Shown one piece after another: positions 51,783-60,381 of a stretch of 64,000 nucleotides of DNA (its first letter is position 1; each line of letters begins with the position of its first letter). This DNA comes from Georgenia daeguensis. Lineage in GTDB: Bacteria > Actinomycetota > Actinomycetes > Actinomycetales > Actinomycetaceae. The position numbers and the translations under genes were made by a program. The notes under the pieces are model-generated. The model was not told where the DNA came from and searched no databases. It saw only the letters and a program-made list of their open reading frames with translations. Location: positions 1 to 64,000 of the forward strand of contig NZ_BAABBA010000007.1 of the NCBI RefSeq assembly GCF_039537705.1, in the 5' to 3' direction.

Positions 51783-52643
51783 GTGCAGCCACGAAAGCAG
51801 TCCGGCGTCTACCGGTTCCTCGTCTCCCTGCTCCGCCCGGCGATGACCCTGATGACCCGGCGGACCTGGCGCGGTGGCGAGCACCTGCCGGCCGTCGGCG
51901 GCTTCGTCGCCGTGGCGAACCACGCCAGCAACATGGACCCGTTGACCGTGGCGCACTTCCTCTACGACCACGGCGCCGCGCCGAAGTTCCTCGCGAAGTC
52001 CTCGCTCTTCGAGGTCCCCGTCCTCGGCAGGCTGCTGGCCGCGGCCGACCAGATCCCGGTCTACCGCGGCACCGCCCGTGCGGGCGACTCGCTCGTCGCG
52101 GCGGAGAAGGCGGTGCGCCGGGGCGAGTGCGTCGTGATCTTCCCCGAGGGCACGTTCACCCGGGACCCCGACCTGTGGCCGATGACCGCTCGCACCGGCG
52201 CCGCACGCCTGGCCCTGAGCACGCGGGTGCCCGTCATCCCGGTGACCCAGTGGGGCGCGCACCGCATCATGCCCCGCTACACCGCACGCTTCCGCCCCTT
52301 CCCGCGCACGCCGGTCACCGTGGTCGCGGGGCCTCCCGTCGGCCTGGAGGACCTGTACGGCCGGCCCGTCGACCAGGAGGTGCTCCGCGAGGCGACCACG
52401 CGGATCATGGCCGCGCTCACGGCCCAGCTCGCCGAGATCCGTGGCGAGAGACCGCCCGCGCGCCCGTACGACGTGCGCCGCGACGGCGACCCGCGCGCCG
52501 CGCACGACGCGGCCCGCGCGGAGAGGCGGGCCGCGCGACGGGAACGCCGCGCGGCCCGGGACCGGCGGCTCGCCGCCCTCCGCGAGCGCCTCGCCCCGCT
52601 GCGGGCCCGGAGATCCGCGCGCCGGGCCGGGGGCCGCCCGTGA
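51783..52643 (+). CDS. plsC: 1-acyl-sn-glycerol-3-phosphate acyltransferase
   Basis: Acylates lysophosphatidic acid at the inner membrane. The 286-residue product has the catalytic NHASNMD motif (H47, D52), the glycerol-phosphate-binding FPEGT (120-124) and VPVIPVTQWGAHRIMP. The last ~60 residues are an Arg/Ala-rich tail (RRAARRERRAARDRRLAALR), probably membrane- or nucleic-acid-associating. The start was chosen by the TACCAT box and by family N-termini. It is coupled to gpsA (TGATG overlap), a conserved actinobacterial pair for phospholipid synthesis. Confidence 0.93.
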   Translation: MQPRKQSGVYRFLVSLLRPAMTLMTRRTWRGGEHLPAVGGFVAVANHASNMDPLTVAHFLYDHGAAPKFLAKSSLFEVPVLGRLLAAADQIPVYRGTARAGDSLVAAEKAVRRGECVVIFPEGTFTRDPDLWPMTARTGAARLALSTRVPVIPVTQWGAHRIMPRYTARFRPFPRTPVTVVAGPPVGLEDLYGRPVDQEVLREATTRIMAALTAQLAEIRGERPPARPYDVRRDGDPRAAHDAARAERRAARRERRAARDRRLAALRERLAPLRARRSARRAGGRP

Positions 52644-53725
52644 TGGCGGCGGGGCGCCCCGAGGACGGACCGGCGGGGGAGGGGACCCCCGGTGAGAGCA
52701 CCGGATGGACGACGGCGGAGCCGGCGGTACGCGCCGCGGTCCTCGGCACCGGGGCGTGGGGCACCACCTTCGCGGCCATCATGGCCGACGCCGGCTGCTC
52801 GGTCCGCATGTGGGGCCGCAGCCCCGAGGTGGTCGGCGAGATCGCCGACCACCGCCGCAACTCGCGCAACCTGGCCGGGGTGAACCTTCCGCAGGGCATC
52901 ACCGCCACCACCGACCTGGCCGCCGCGGTCGACGGCGCGGACGTCGTCGTCGTCGCCCTGCCCTCGCAGTCCGTGCGTGCGGTGCTCGCGCCCCTGTCGG
53001 GAACGCTGGCCGAGCGCGCGGTCGTCGTCTCCCTCATGAAGGGCGTGGAGCTGGGCACCCACCAGCGCATGAGCGAGGTCCTCGCCCAGGCGCTGGCGGT
53101 GGACCCCGGCCGCGTTGCGGTTGTCTCCGGCCCGAACCTGGCCAAGGAGATCGCGGCGCACCAGCCGGCCGGCGCGGTGGTGGCCGCCACGCGGCACGAC
53201 GTCGCCGAGCTCGTCGCCCGCGCGTGCGCCGCGCCGTACTTCCGGCCGTACACCCACACCGACGTCGTCGGCGTCGAGCTCGGCGGTGCCCTGAAGAACG
53301 TCATCGCGCTCGCCGTCGGCATGGCGCAGGGCCGCGGGTACGGCGACAACACCAAGGCGCTGATCATCACCCGCGGCCTGGCGGAGACGGCGCGCCTGGG
53401 GGCCGCGCTCGGCGCCGAGCCGGGCACGTTCGCGGGCCTGGCCGGCATGGGTGACCTCGTGGCCACGTGCGCCTCGCCGCTGTCGCGCAACCACACGCTC
53501 GGCGCCCACATCGGCGCCGGCATGGGCCTGGAGGAGGCGCTGGTCGCGACCGGTGGCACGGCGGAGGGCGTGAAGTCCTGCCGCTCGGTGCTCGATCTCG
53601 CCAACGCCCACGGTGTCGACATGCCCATCACGCAGGCGGTCGTCGCCGTGCTGCACGAGGGCTGGCCGGTGGCGGAGATGACCGCCGCGCTGCTCGCCCG
53701 GCCGCTCAAGCACGAGCGCGCCTGA
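52643..53725 (+). CDS. gpsA: NAD(P)-dependent glycerol-3-phosphate dehydrogenase
   Basis: Reduces dihydroxyacetone phosphate to sn-glycerol-3-phosphate for phospholipids. The 360-residue product has the Rossmann motif GTGAWGTTFA (35-), ALPSQSVRAVL, VVSGPNLAKEIA, the catalytic Lys in GVELGGALKNVIALAVG, GYGDNTKALIITRGL and AGMGDLVATC. The N-terminal ~28 residues are extra and disordered. The ATG shares a base with the plsC stop; a GTG one codon earlier is also possible. Confidence 0.95.
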   Translation: MAAGRPEDGPAGEGTPGESTGWTTAEPAVRAAVLGTGAWGTTFAAIMADAGCSVRMWGRSPEVVGEIADHRRNSRNLAGVNLPQGITATTDLAAAVDGADVVVVALPSQSVRAVLAPLSGTLAERAVVVSLMKGVELGTHQRMSEVLAQALAVDPGRVAVVSGPNLAKEIAAHQPAGAVVAATRHDVAELVARACAAPYFRPYTHTDVVGVELGGALKNVIALAVGMAQGRGYGDNTKALIITRGLAETARLGAALGAEPGTFAGLAGMGDLVATCASPLSRNHTLGAHIGAGMGLEEALVATGGTAEGVKSCRSVLDLANAHGVDMPITQAVVAVLHEGWPVAEMTAALLARPLKHERA

Positions 53726-53742
53726 GCGAGCCGGGCCGGCGG

Positions 53743-53855
53743 GTCGACGCACGCACCTGTCGCGCGGGGCTGGCGGGGTCGACGCACGCACCATCACGCG
53801 GGGCTGGCGGGGTCGACGCACGCACCATCACGCGGGGCTGGCGGGGTCGACGTCG
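53743..53855. repeat. 34-bp tandem repeat array
   Basis: Units begin GTCGACGCACGCACCATCAC and end GCGGGGCTGGCGGG: 53743-53777 (35 bases, variant centre), 53778-53811, 53812-53845, then a partial copy. Each starts with a SalI-like GTCGAC. It fills the gpsA-dodecin gap. Confidence 0.88.
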
Positions 53856-53923
53856 TTCCTGTTGTCCGGTGCCCAGGTCCGGGCCAGACTGGCGGCTCAC
53901 GACCCCACACGAAGGAGCGGACC

Positions 53924-54133
53924 ATGGCTGAGGACAACACGTACAAGATCGCGGAGATCGTCGGGACGTCGCCGACCGGCGTCGACGAGGCCATCCGCAA
54001 CGGCCTTGCGCGCGCCAGCCAGACCCTGCACGGGCTGGACTGGTTCGAGGTCACCGAGGTCCGTGGCCACCTCGAGGAGGGCAAGGTCGCCCACTACCAG
54101 GTCGGCATGAAGGTCGGCTTCAAGCTCGACTGA
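53924..54133 (+). CDS. dodecin family flavin-binding protein
   Basis: A 69-residue dodecin: YKIAEIVGTSPTGVDEAIRNGLARASQTLHGLDWFEVTEVRGHLEEGKVAHYQVGMKVGFKL. The conserved Trp (LDWFEV) stacks flavins in the dodecameric shell. It stores or buffers FMN/FAD or CoA. GAAGGAG precedes the ATG. It converges with the AMIN-like lipoprotein gene. Confidence 0.95.
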   Translation: MAEDNTYKIAEIVGTSPTGVDEAIRNGLARASQTLHGLDWFEVTEVRGHLEEGKVAHYQVGMKVGFKLD

Positions 54134-54177
54134 CCAAGGCCGCACGGCACTCACCGACCGCGGGGCCCTTCGGTGAC

Positions 54178-54867
54178 TCAGCCGTCCGTGGTGCGCACGT
54201 CCACCACGAGCCGGGCCGGCTCGGTGAGCGTGAAGACCCGGAACGGGGCCTTCTCGTCCAGGCCGATGAACGCCTGGTTCTGGCCCTCGAACATGCCGGT
54301 GACGCGGACCTCCTCGACGAGGTCCGCGTCCTCCGCGTCGTAGGAGCCCTGCGCGACGCGACCGGTCTCGTCGTCACCCTCGGGGTAGCGCACCCCCGTG
54401 GCGATGACCTGGAGGGTGACGTCACCCTGGACGTCGACCACGTCCCCCTTGGGGTCCTCGACGGCCTCGTCGACGTACTCGACGCGCCAGCCGGGGGTGC
54501 CGGTGCCCTCGAAGTCGAGGACGACGCGCTCGTAGCCCTCGTGGCTGCCGACCCGGACCCCCGTGGGGAGCAGGTCGCCGCTGCCGCCGGAGGGCCAGTC
54601 GGGGTCGTTCTGCGGCTCGGTGCCGAAGTCGGCGGCGTCCGCCGGCTCGTCGGTCTCCTCCGCCGGCGCTGCCGTGGCCCCGTCGTCGCCCTGGCTGCCG
54701 TCGTCGTCCGTGCCGGTGGCGGAAGGGGTGGGAGATGCGCTCTCCCCGGAGGTGGGGGACGACGTCGCCGGTTCGGCGGGTGCCGGCTCCTCGCCGCCGT
54801 TGCTGCACGCGGCCAGCAGCGCCCCGCCTGCGAGGGCAGCCATGACCACCCGTGCCGATCTGCGCAT
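54178..54867 (-). CDS. AMIN-like domain lipoprotein
   Basis: A 229-residue lipoprotein with signal MRRSARVVMAALAGGALLAAC (lipobox LLAAC, Cys 21). A ~75-residue acidic/Ser/Thr linker follows, then an AMIN-like domain (~105-229): YERVVLDFEGTGTPGWRVEYV, VTGMFEGQNQAFIGL and PFRVFTLTEPARLVVDVRT. Its domain is homologous to the secreted protein at 36896-37444. A cell-surface role is likely, with no catalytic motif. Confidence 0.82.
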   Translation of the reverse strand: MRRSARVVMAALAGGALLAACSNGGEEPAPAEPATSSPTSGESASPTPSATGTDDDGSQGDDGATAAPAEETDEPADAADFGTEPQNDPDWPSGGSGDLLPTGVRVGSHEGYERVVLDFEGTGTPGWRVEYVDEAVEDPKGDVVDVQGDVTLQVIATGVRYPEGDDETGRVAQGSYDAEDADLVEEVRVTGMFEGQNQAFIGLDEKAPFRVFTLTEPARLVVDVRTTDG

Positions 54868-55032
54868 CGCTCCTCCTCGGCTCCGTGGCCCCCGGGCGGG
54901 CGCCGACGCGCTCCACGCTAGCGGTCGGCGGCCGGTGCGCCGCGCACCGCCGGGCCGTCGATGCGGATCCGTGACCCGGCGGTCCGCTACTGGCCAGCTC
55001 GGCGGCCGTCGCCGGCCCGGGCACCGAGCCTC

Positions 55033-55114
55033 GCGGCCGTGAGGACCTGCATCTGCGCTGAGGGCCGCTACCTGGTCTGCGGTCCTCGGCGCAGATGGCG
55101 GTCCTCACGACCGC
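55033..55114. repeat. 31-base imperfect palindrome
   Basis: The left arm 55033-55063 (GCGGCCGTGAGGACCTGCAT ...) pairs with the right arm 55084-55114 with about four mismatches, across a 20-base loop. It lies between two lipoprotein genes read leftward. It could be the terminator of the gene at 55177 or a small palindromic element. Nothing else is evident in 54868-55176. Confidence 0.75.
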
Positions 55115-55176
55115 CACGCCGCGCCGCGCCGCGCGTGCCGCCCTCGCACGGCCGGGCAAACGTGCCGGAGCGGTCG

Positions 55177-55920
55177 CTACGCGGTCGGGCCGGTGCCCGG
55201 GTCGGTGACGATGAGGACGAGCGTGCCGGGGTGGTCCAGCACCGCCCACAGGACGGCTCCGGCGCCCATCCCGACGTAGATGCCGGTGCCCAGGGCGGCG
55301 TCGGGCGGGCCCACGCTCACGCCATGGACCCGCGAGTCGCCCTCCGGCCGGACCAGCTGCCCGGGCTCGAGGCCGCCGCCCAGGGGCGCCTGCGCGCCGG
55401 TGAGGAACGCGAGGCCCGTGTCCACCCCGCCCGGGAGGGTCACCTCCGGCGGGAAGTCGGTGACGCCGGCGACCGAGAGGTCCAGGCCGGCCTGGCCCTC
55501 TCCGCCGGTGTAGGAGACGACGACGCGTGACTGGTCGGGGCCCTGCTCGTAGATCTCGATGCCGGTGACGGAGTAGGTAGCCGAGCCGTCGTGCAGCGCC
55601 TCGACGCGCTCCGGCAGGACCGCGGTGTCGAAGCCGCCGATCCACGGCTCGCCGCCGTCGTCGCCGTCGGTCTGCGGCGGAGGCGACTGCCGCGGCTCCC
55701 AGGGGTAGTCCTCCGGCAGCGGCGGGTGACCGGCCCCGGGGGCGGTTGGGGTCCCTTCGGTGGGGCCCGACGTCGGTCCCGCCGTCGGGGTGGGGGCCGA
55801 CGTCGCGCCCGGCTCCGGCGGTCCGACGGGGTCGTCGGCGGTCGCCAGCCCGCCGCAGCCGGCGAGCACCAGGGCCGCAGCGGTGGCGGTCGCGGCGGTC
55901 AGGATGGATGCGGTCCTCAC
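55177..55920 (-). CDS. lipoprotein of unknown function
   Basis: A 247-residue lipoprotein. The GTG-initiated signal ILTAATATAAALVLAGC carries a LAGC lipobox. A Pro/Thr/Gly linker runs to about residue 90, then a soluble domain with SRVVVSYTGGEGQAGLDLSVAGV and VGMGAGAVLWAVLDHPGTLVLIVTDPG, similar in style to actinobacterial AMIN-like proteins but not clearly homologous. Start chosen because it opens the signal peptide; the frame upstream is a shadow. Confidence 0.72.
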   Translation of the reverse strand: MRTASILTAATATAAALVLAGCGGLATADDPVGPPEPGATSAPTPTAGPTSGPTEGTPTAPGAGHPPLPEDYPWEPRQSPPPQTDGDDGGEPWIGGFDTAVLPERVEALHDGSATYSVTGIEIYEQGPDQSRVVVSYTGGEGQAGLDLSVAGVTDFPPEVTLPGGVDTGLAFLTGAQAPLGGGLEPGQLVRPEGDSRVHGVSVGPPDAALGTGIYVGMGAGAVLWAVLDHPGTLVLIVTDPGTGPTA

Positions 55921-56063
55921 GGGTCCCCCTCGATCGCGCAGGCGTGGGCGGTCACCTGTCTCGTGTCCGTCCGTGGCCCCATCTTGCACGCCGCGGCGAC
56001 GCCGGTCGCCGGCTTTACGGGGCGCGGGCCAGTCGGTCTGCCGGGCACGCGATCGCCCCGGGG

Positions 56064-57242
56064 TCAGCTGTCGCGGTGCCCGGCCGCGGCGTGCAGCGCG
56101 CGGTCGAGATCGGCCCACAGGTCCTCGACGTCCTCGATGCCCACGCTCAGGCGCAGCAGGTCCTCCGGCACCGTGGCGGCCTCCGCCGGGAGCCGACGGC
56201 GCCGCTCGAGGCTCGACTCGACCCCGCCCAGGCTCGTGGCCGGCACCCACAGCTCCACCGCCCGGGTGACCGCCTCGGCGGCCGCGGCGCCACCGGCCGG
56301 CCGGAGGGTGAGGATCGAGCCGAACCCGTCCATCAGCTCGGCCGCGCGCTCGTGCTGCGGGTGCGAGGGCAGCCCGGGGTGGGCCACCGCCGCGACCAGC
56401 GGGTGCTCCGCGAGGCGCCGCGCGAGCTCGAGCGCGCTGGCCTGGGACCGCTCGACCCGCAGCGCGAGGGTGCGCAGCCCGCGCAGGGCGAGCCAGGCCT
56501 CCCACGGGCCGGGGATCGCGCCGCCGGTGGTGCGGCGGGCGTGGAGCCGGGCGCGAAGGTCGGCGTCGTCCGTGACGGCGGCGCCCATCACCAGGTCGGA
56601 GTGGCCCGCGAGGAACTTCGTCACGGAGTGGACGACGACGTCGGCGCCCTGGGCGAGCGGGCGCTGGCCCAGCGGGGTGGCGAAGGTGTTGTCGACCACG
56701 CACAGCGCCCCCGCCGCGTGGGCGGCTGCGGCGAGTGCGGGCACGTCAGCCACCTCGAGCATGGGGTTGGTGGGGGACTCGATCCACAGCACGCTCGCGG
56801 CCGGCTCGCCGTCGGGCGCCAGGGCGGCGATCACGGCGTCGGTGTCCGCGATGTCGACCTCGCGCACCACGGAGCCCTCACGCTCGGCCTGCTCCCGGGC
56901 GGCGGTGAGGGTCGCGAGGTAGGCGTGCCGCGGCGCGACGATCGCCGAGCCAGGCGTGGCCAGCCGCAGCACGGCGTCGATCGCTGCCATGCCGGAGGAG
57001 AACGCCAGGGCGGGCTGCGCGGCCCCCTCCAGGGCGCCGACCGCCTCCTCCAGCGGGAGCCACGTCTCGGTGTTGTACCGGGTGTAGAGCATCTCGTCGG
57101 CCGACGGCGTGCCGGTGGAGACGTAGGTGCTCGAGAGGACCACCGGGGAGTTGACGGGTGCGCCCTGCTCGCGCGGCGGGCGGCCGGCCGCGACGGCGGT
57201 GGTGGCGGGGGAGAAGGGGCGGTGCTGCGGGTCCGGGCTCAC
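56064..57242 (-). CDS. Cys/Met metabolism PLP enzyme (cystathionine gamma-synthase/lyase type)
   Basis: A 392-residue fold-type I trans-sulfuration-family enzyme: YTRYNTETWLPLEEAVGALEG, FSSGMAAIDAVL, WIESPTNPMLEVADV, VDNTFATPLGQRPLAQGADVVVHSVTKFLAGHSDLVMGA (PLP Lys in SVTKFL) and SLGGVESSLERR. Whether it acts as synthase, lyase or methionine gamma-lyase cannot be decided by eye. The GTG start lies 6 bases after a TAGCCT box, so it is leaderless. It is divergent from ddl. Confidence 0.9.
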   Translation of the reverse strand: MSPDPQHRPFSPATTAVAAGRPPREQGAPVNSPVVLSSTYVSTGTPSADEMLYTRYNTETWLPLEEAVGALEGAAQPALAFSSGMAAIDAVLRLATPGSAIVAPRHAYLATLTAAREQAEREGSVVREVDIADTDAVIAALAPDGEPAASVLWIESPTNPMLEVADVPALAAAAHAAGALCVVDNTFATPLGQRPLAQGADVVVHSVTKFLAGHSDLVMGAAVTDDADLRARLHARRTTGGAIPGPWEAWLALRGLRTLALRVERSQASALELARRLAEHPLVAAVAHPGLPSHPQHERAAELMDGFGSILTLRPAGGAAAAEAVTRAVELWVPATSLGGVESSLERRRRLPAEAATVPEDLLRLSVGIEDVEDLWADLDRALHAAAGHRDS

Positions 57243-57248
57243 GGGGCC

Positions 57249-57254
57249 AGGCTA
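57249..57254 (-). promoter_or_regulatory. -10 box of the Cys/Met lyase gene (leaderless)
   Basis: On the minus strand TAGCCT ends 6 bases before the GTG at 57242. Confidence 0.55.
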
Positions 57255-57276
57255 TTCCCGCCACGGCGACGGCGGC

Positions 57277-57395
57277 ACCGGCGTCCGCGGGGAACGGCGG
57301 GCGTCGGCAGGGGCACGACGGGCCCGACCGGCGTCCGCGGGGCACGGCGGGCGTCAGCAGGCGCCACGACCTGCGTCCGCGGGCGCCACGACGTG
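57277..57395. repeat. 50-bp degenerate tandem repeat
   Basis: ACCGGCGTCCGCGGGG occurs at 57277 and again at 57327, each followed by ACGGCGGGCGTC and CAGG. A third degenerate GCGTCCGCGGGCG block follows near 57372. It lies between the divergent Cys/Met lyase and ddl genes. Confidence 0.7.
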
Positions 57396-57423
57396 GGAGC
57401 GGTGACTGCGCCGTCGGCGGCGG

Positions 57424-57429
57424 TACCCT
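57424..57429 (+). promoter_or_regulatory. -10 box of ddl
   Basis: TACCCT ends 8 bases before the ATG at 57438. Confidence 0.45.
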
Positions 57430-57437
57430 CGCACGCG

Positions 57438-58592
57438 ATGAACATCGAGCGTGCACCCGAGCCCACCACCACCGACCCCGCCGGGCGGGACGCGCGCAAG
57501 GTGCGCGTCGCCGTCGTCTTCGGCGGGCGCAGCGGCGAGCACTCCGTCAGCTGCGCCACCGCGGCCGGCGTGCTGCGCGCGATCGACCGCGACGCGTACG
57601 ACGTCGTCCCGGTCGGCATCACCCGCGACGGGCAGTGGGTTCTCGCCCCCGACGACCCCTCGCTCCTCGAGGGCGGGCGTGCGGAGATCACGGCCGACGG
57701 CGCCCAGGTGCTCGTCCCGTTCGGTGCCGCCCCGGCGCCGCTGGTCGTCGCCGAGCCGGGCCAGGTGCCCCACGAGCTGGGCGCGGTCGACGTCGTGCTG
57801 CCGCTGCTGCACGGCCCCTACGGCGAGGACGGCACGATCCAGGGCCTGCTCGAGATGGCCGGGACCCGGTACGTCGGCTCCGGCGTGCTGGCCTCCGCCG
57901 CCGCGATGGACAAGCACTACATGAAGGTGATCCTCGCGGGGCAGCTCCTGCCCATCGGGCCCTACACCGTGATCACCCCGCGGATGTGGCGGACGGACAA
58001 GGCGGCCGCCCTCGACGCCGTCGCCTCCCTCGGCCTCCCCGTCTTCGTCAAGCCCGCCCGCGCCGGTTCCTCCCTCGGGATCACCCGCGTGGAGCGCCCC
58101 GAGGACATCGAGGCAGCCGTCCTCGAGGCGCAGCGCCACGACCCGAAGGTCGTCGTCGAGGGGGCGATCAACGGCCGCGAGATCGAGTGCGCCGTTCTCG
58201 AGGGGCACGGCGACGACGCGCCGCGCACGTCCGTCCCCGGCGAGATCGTCCTCGACGCGCCGGCGGCCGGGTTCTACGACTACGAGACGAAGTACCTCGA
58301 CACCGCACCGCTGACCATGGCGATCCCGGCCGACCTGCCCGAGGAGGTCGTCGCGCGCGTCCAGGAGCTCGCCGGGCAGGCGTTCGAGGCGCTCGGCTGC
58401 GAGGGCCTCGCCCGGGTCGACTTCTTCTACACCGACCACGGCGACGTGGTGATCAACGAGGTCAACACGATGCCCGGGTTCACGCCGTACTCGATGTACC
58501 CCGCGCTCTGGGAGGCGACCGGCCTGCCGTACCCGGACCTCATCGACGAGCTGGTCTCCCTCGCCCTGGAGCGCTCCGCCGGGCTGCGCTGA
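57438..58592 (+). CDS. ddl: D-alanine--D-alanine ligase
   Basis: ATP-grasp enzyme forming D-Ala-D-Ala for the peptidoglycan stem. The 384-residue product has VVFGGRSGEHSVSCATA, LPLLHGPYGEDGTIQGLLEM, MDKHYMKVIL, VKPARAGSSLGI, FYDYETKYL (the Tyr typical of D-Ala rather than D-Lac specificity) and VINEVNTMPGFTPYSMYP. The gpsA, ddl, DUF3515, thiL order is a conserved actinobacterial block, here with extra genes inserted after gpsA. Confidence 0.95.
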   Translation: MNIERAPEPTTTDPAGRDARKVRVAVVFGGRSGEHSVSCATAAGVLRAIDRDAYDVVPVGITRDGQWVLAPDDPSLLEGGRAEITADGAQVLVPFGAAPAPLVVAEPGQVPHELGAVDVVLPLLHGPYGEDGTIQGLLEMAGTRYVGSGVLASAAAMDKHYMKVILAGQLLPIGPYTVITPRMWRTDKAAALDAVASLGLPVFVKPARAGSSLGITRVERPEDIEAAVLEAQRHDPKVVVEGAINGREIECAVLEGHGDDAPRTSVPGEIVLDAPAAGFYDYETKYLDTAPLTMAIPADLPEEVVARVQELAGQAFEALGCEGLARVDFFYTDHGDVVINEVNTMPGFTPYSMYPALWEATGLPYPDLIDELVSLALERSAGLR

Positions 58593-58607
58593 CCCGCCCG
58601 GCGCGGG

Positions 58608-59120
58608 TCAGGAGACGTCGGTCGCGCCGACGCAGAACCGGTCGGCCGGGCTCACCCCGACCGCGCCGGCGAGCTCGACGAGGTACGCCGTCGGCTGGCC
58701 CGAGGTGCCCTGCTCGGCGGGGACGACCACCTCGATCGCAGGCTCGCGCCCGTAGGTGACGAACGTCCAGGAGCCGCGGCCCTGCCGGGCGTGCTCGGGC
58801 AGCGACTCGTCGTCGCCCTCCAGGGCGATCCAGTCGACGAAGCTGCCGTCCCCGGTCTCCACGCTCAGGCAGCGGTCCGTGGTCGGACCGGGCGGCTCGA
58901 CGCCGCAGCGCAGCGTGACGGCCGGGTCACCCCAAGCCGTGGTGGCCTGCGACGAGGTGGAGCGGCGCTCAAGCCCGCCGAGCGCCTCCGGCGTCGAGAT
59001 GAGGACCTCGCCGCACGTGGGGTCCGACGCGTGCTCGCCGGGCGGCAGGTCGACGGGGGAGGAGCATCCGGTCAGGACGGCGAGGGGGACGAGCGCAAGA
59101 GCGAGGGACCGGCGGGACAC
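58608..59120 (-). CDS. DUF3515 lipoprotein
   Basis: A 170-residue lipoprotein with signal LALALVPLAVLTGC (lipobox LTGC) and DUF3515-type features: CGEVLISTPEALGGL, AVTLRCGVEPPGPTTDRCL and EPAIEVVVPAEQ. Four cysteines in the mature part suggest disulfides. It is found between ddl and thiL in many actinobacteria, function unknown. GTG start. Confidence 0.87.
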   Translation of the reverse strand: MSRRSLALALVPLAVLTGCSSPVDLPPGEHASDPTCGEVLISTPEALGGLERRSTSSQATTAWGDPAVTLRCGVEPPGPTTDRCLSVETGDGSFVDWIALEGDDESLPEHARQGRGSWTFVTYGREPAIEVVVPAEQGTSGQPTAYLVELAGAVGVSPADRFCVGATDVS

Positions 59121-59189
59121 CCCGCCACTCTACGGCGGCGCGCGGGGGCCCCGGCCGCGCGGCCCGGACCGGCCTGGCCCGGCGGCGCG

Positions 59190-59260
59190 GCACTGGCACC
59201 GGGGCCCGGCCCGCCCCGCGGCACCGGCCCCGCACTGGCACCGGGGCCCGGCCCGCCCAC
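59190..59260. repeat. 42-bp period duplication
   Basis: GCACTGGCACCGGGGCCCGG followed by CCCGCC occurs at 59190 and 59232. The surrounding 59121-59298 is low-complexity G/C with no gene. Confidence 0.7.
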
Positions 59261-59298
59261 GGCCCGGCCGCGACCCGCCCGCGGCCCGCCGCGCCCGA

Positions 59299-59304
59299 TA
59301 CGGT
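59299..59304 (+). promoter_or_regulatory. -10 box of thiL (leaderless)
   Basis: TACGGT ends 6 bases before the ATG at 59311. Confidence 0.5.
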
Positions 59305-59310
59305 GGCGGG

Positions 59311-60297
59311 ATGGACAGCCCGACGGTCGCCGACCTGAGCGAGGACGAGCTCATCGCCTCGTTCGTCCCCCTGCTGCCTCGCGGACGCCACACCCTCGTG
59401 CCCACGGGCGACGACGCGGCCGTCGTCGCGGCCCCGGACGGGCGCTTCTGCGTCTCGACGGACGTGCTCGTCCAGGACCGGCACTTCCGGCTCGAGTGGG
59501 GTGACGGCGCCGACGTGGGCTGGCGCGCCGCCGCGCAGAACCTCTCCGACATCGCCGCGATGGGGGCCGAACCGACGTCCATGGTGGTCTCCCTCGTGCT
59601 CCCGCCGACGACGCCGGTCGCCTGGGTCCACGACCTCAGCCGCGGGCTCGCAGAGCTGTGCGGGCCGCTCGGCGTCGGCGTCGACGGCGGTGACCTCTCC
59701 GCCGGGACGCAGGTGGTCGTGGCCGTGACCGTCCACGGCGATCTCGGCGGCCGCGCCCCCGTGCTGCGCTCCGGCGCCCGGGCGGGCGACGTCGTGGCTC
59801 ACGCCGGTGTGCTGGGCCACGCGGCGGCGGGGATGGCGCTCCTGGCGTCGGGACGTCGCGGCGGTGCGGACGAGGGCCTCGTCGCCGCCTTCCTGCGCCC
59901 ACGGCCCGCGCTCGCCGCCGGACCGGCCGCGGCCGGGGCTGGGGCCACCGCCATGATGGACGTCTCGGACGGTCTGCTGCGGGACGCCTCCCGGCTGGCC
60001 CGCAGCTCCGGCGTCGTGATCGACCTCGAGCCGCTGGAGCGTTCCGTGCCCGGCGACCTCGCGGGGCTGAGGGACGCCGCCGCCCGGATGGAGACCGATC
60101 CGGCCGCCTGGGCGCTGACCGGCGGGGAGGACCACGGGATGCTCGCCACCTTCCCGGCCGGCGCCGCCCTGCCCGAGGGGTTCCGCCCCCTCGGCACGGT
60201 GCGGGCCCCGGATGCTGGGCACCCGGCCGGGACCGTCCTCGTGGACGGGGTCCCGCCGGCGGTCACCTCCCTGGGCTGGGACCACTTCCGCCGCTGA
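59311..60297 (+). CDS. thiL: thiamine-monophosphate kinase
   Basis: Phosphorylates thiamine phosphate to the diphosphate cofactor, which IlvB in this window also uses. The 328-residue product has the AIRS/PurM-like fold: VPTGDDAAVVAAPDGRFCVSTDVLVQDRHF, AAQNLSDIAAMGAEP, GVDGGDLSAG, MMDVSDGLLRDASRLA and ALTGGEDHGMLATF. Leaderless start after TACGGT. In relatives thiL is followed by rpmB; here an oxidase gene intervenes on the other strand. Confidence 0.95.
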   Translation: MDSPTVADLSEDELIASFVPLLPRGRHTLVPTGDDAAVVAAPDGRFCVSTDVLVQDRHFRLEWGDGADVGWRAAAQNLSDIAAMGAEPTSMVVSLVLPPTTPVAWVHDLSRGLAELCGPLGVGVDGGDLSAGTQVVVAVTVHGDLGGRAPVLRSGARAGDVVAHAGVLGHAAAGMALLASGRRGGADEGLVAAFLRPRPALAAGPAAAGAGATAMMDVSDGLLRDASRLARSSGVVIDLEPLERSVPGDLAGLRDAAARMETDPAAWALTGGEDHGMLATFPAGAALPEGFRPLGTVRAPDAGHPAGTVLVDGVPPAVTSLGWDHFRR

Positions 60298-60381
60298 GCA
60301 CCCGGCCTGACGGTTCCCGGGCGTCGCCCGTGGCGGTGACCGCGCGCGTGTCCACCTCGTGGGGCAGCCACCCGGCGCCGG

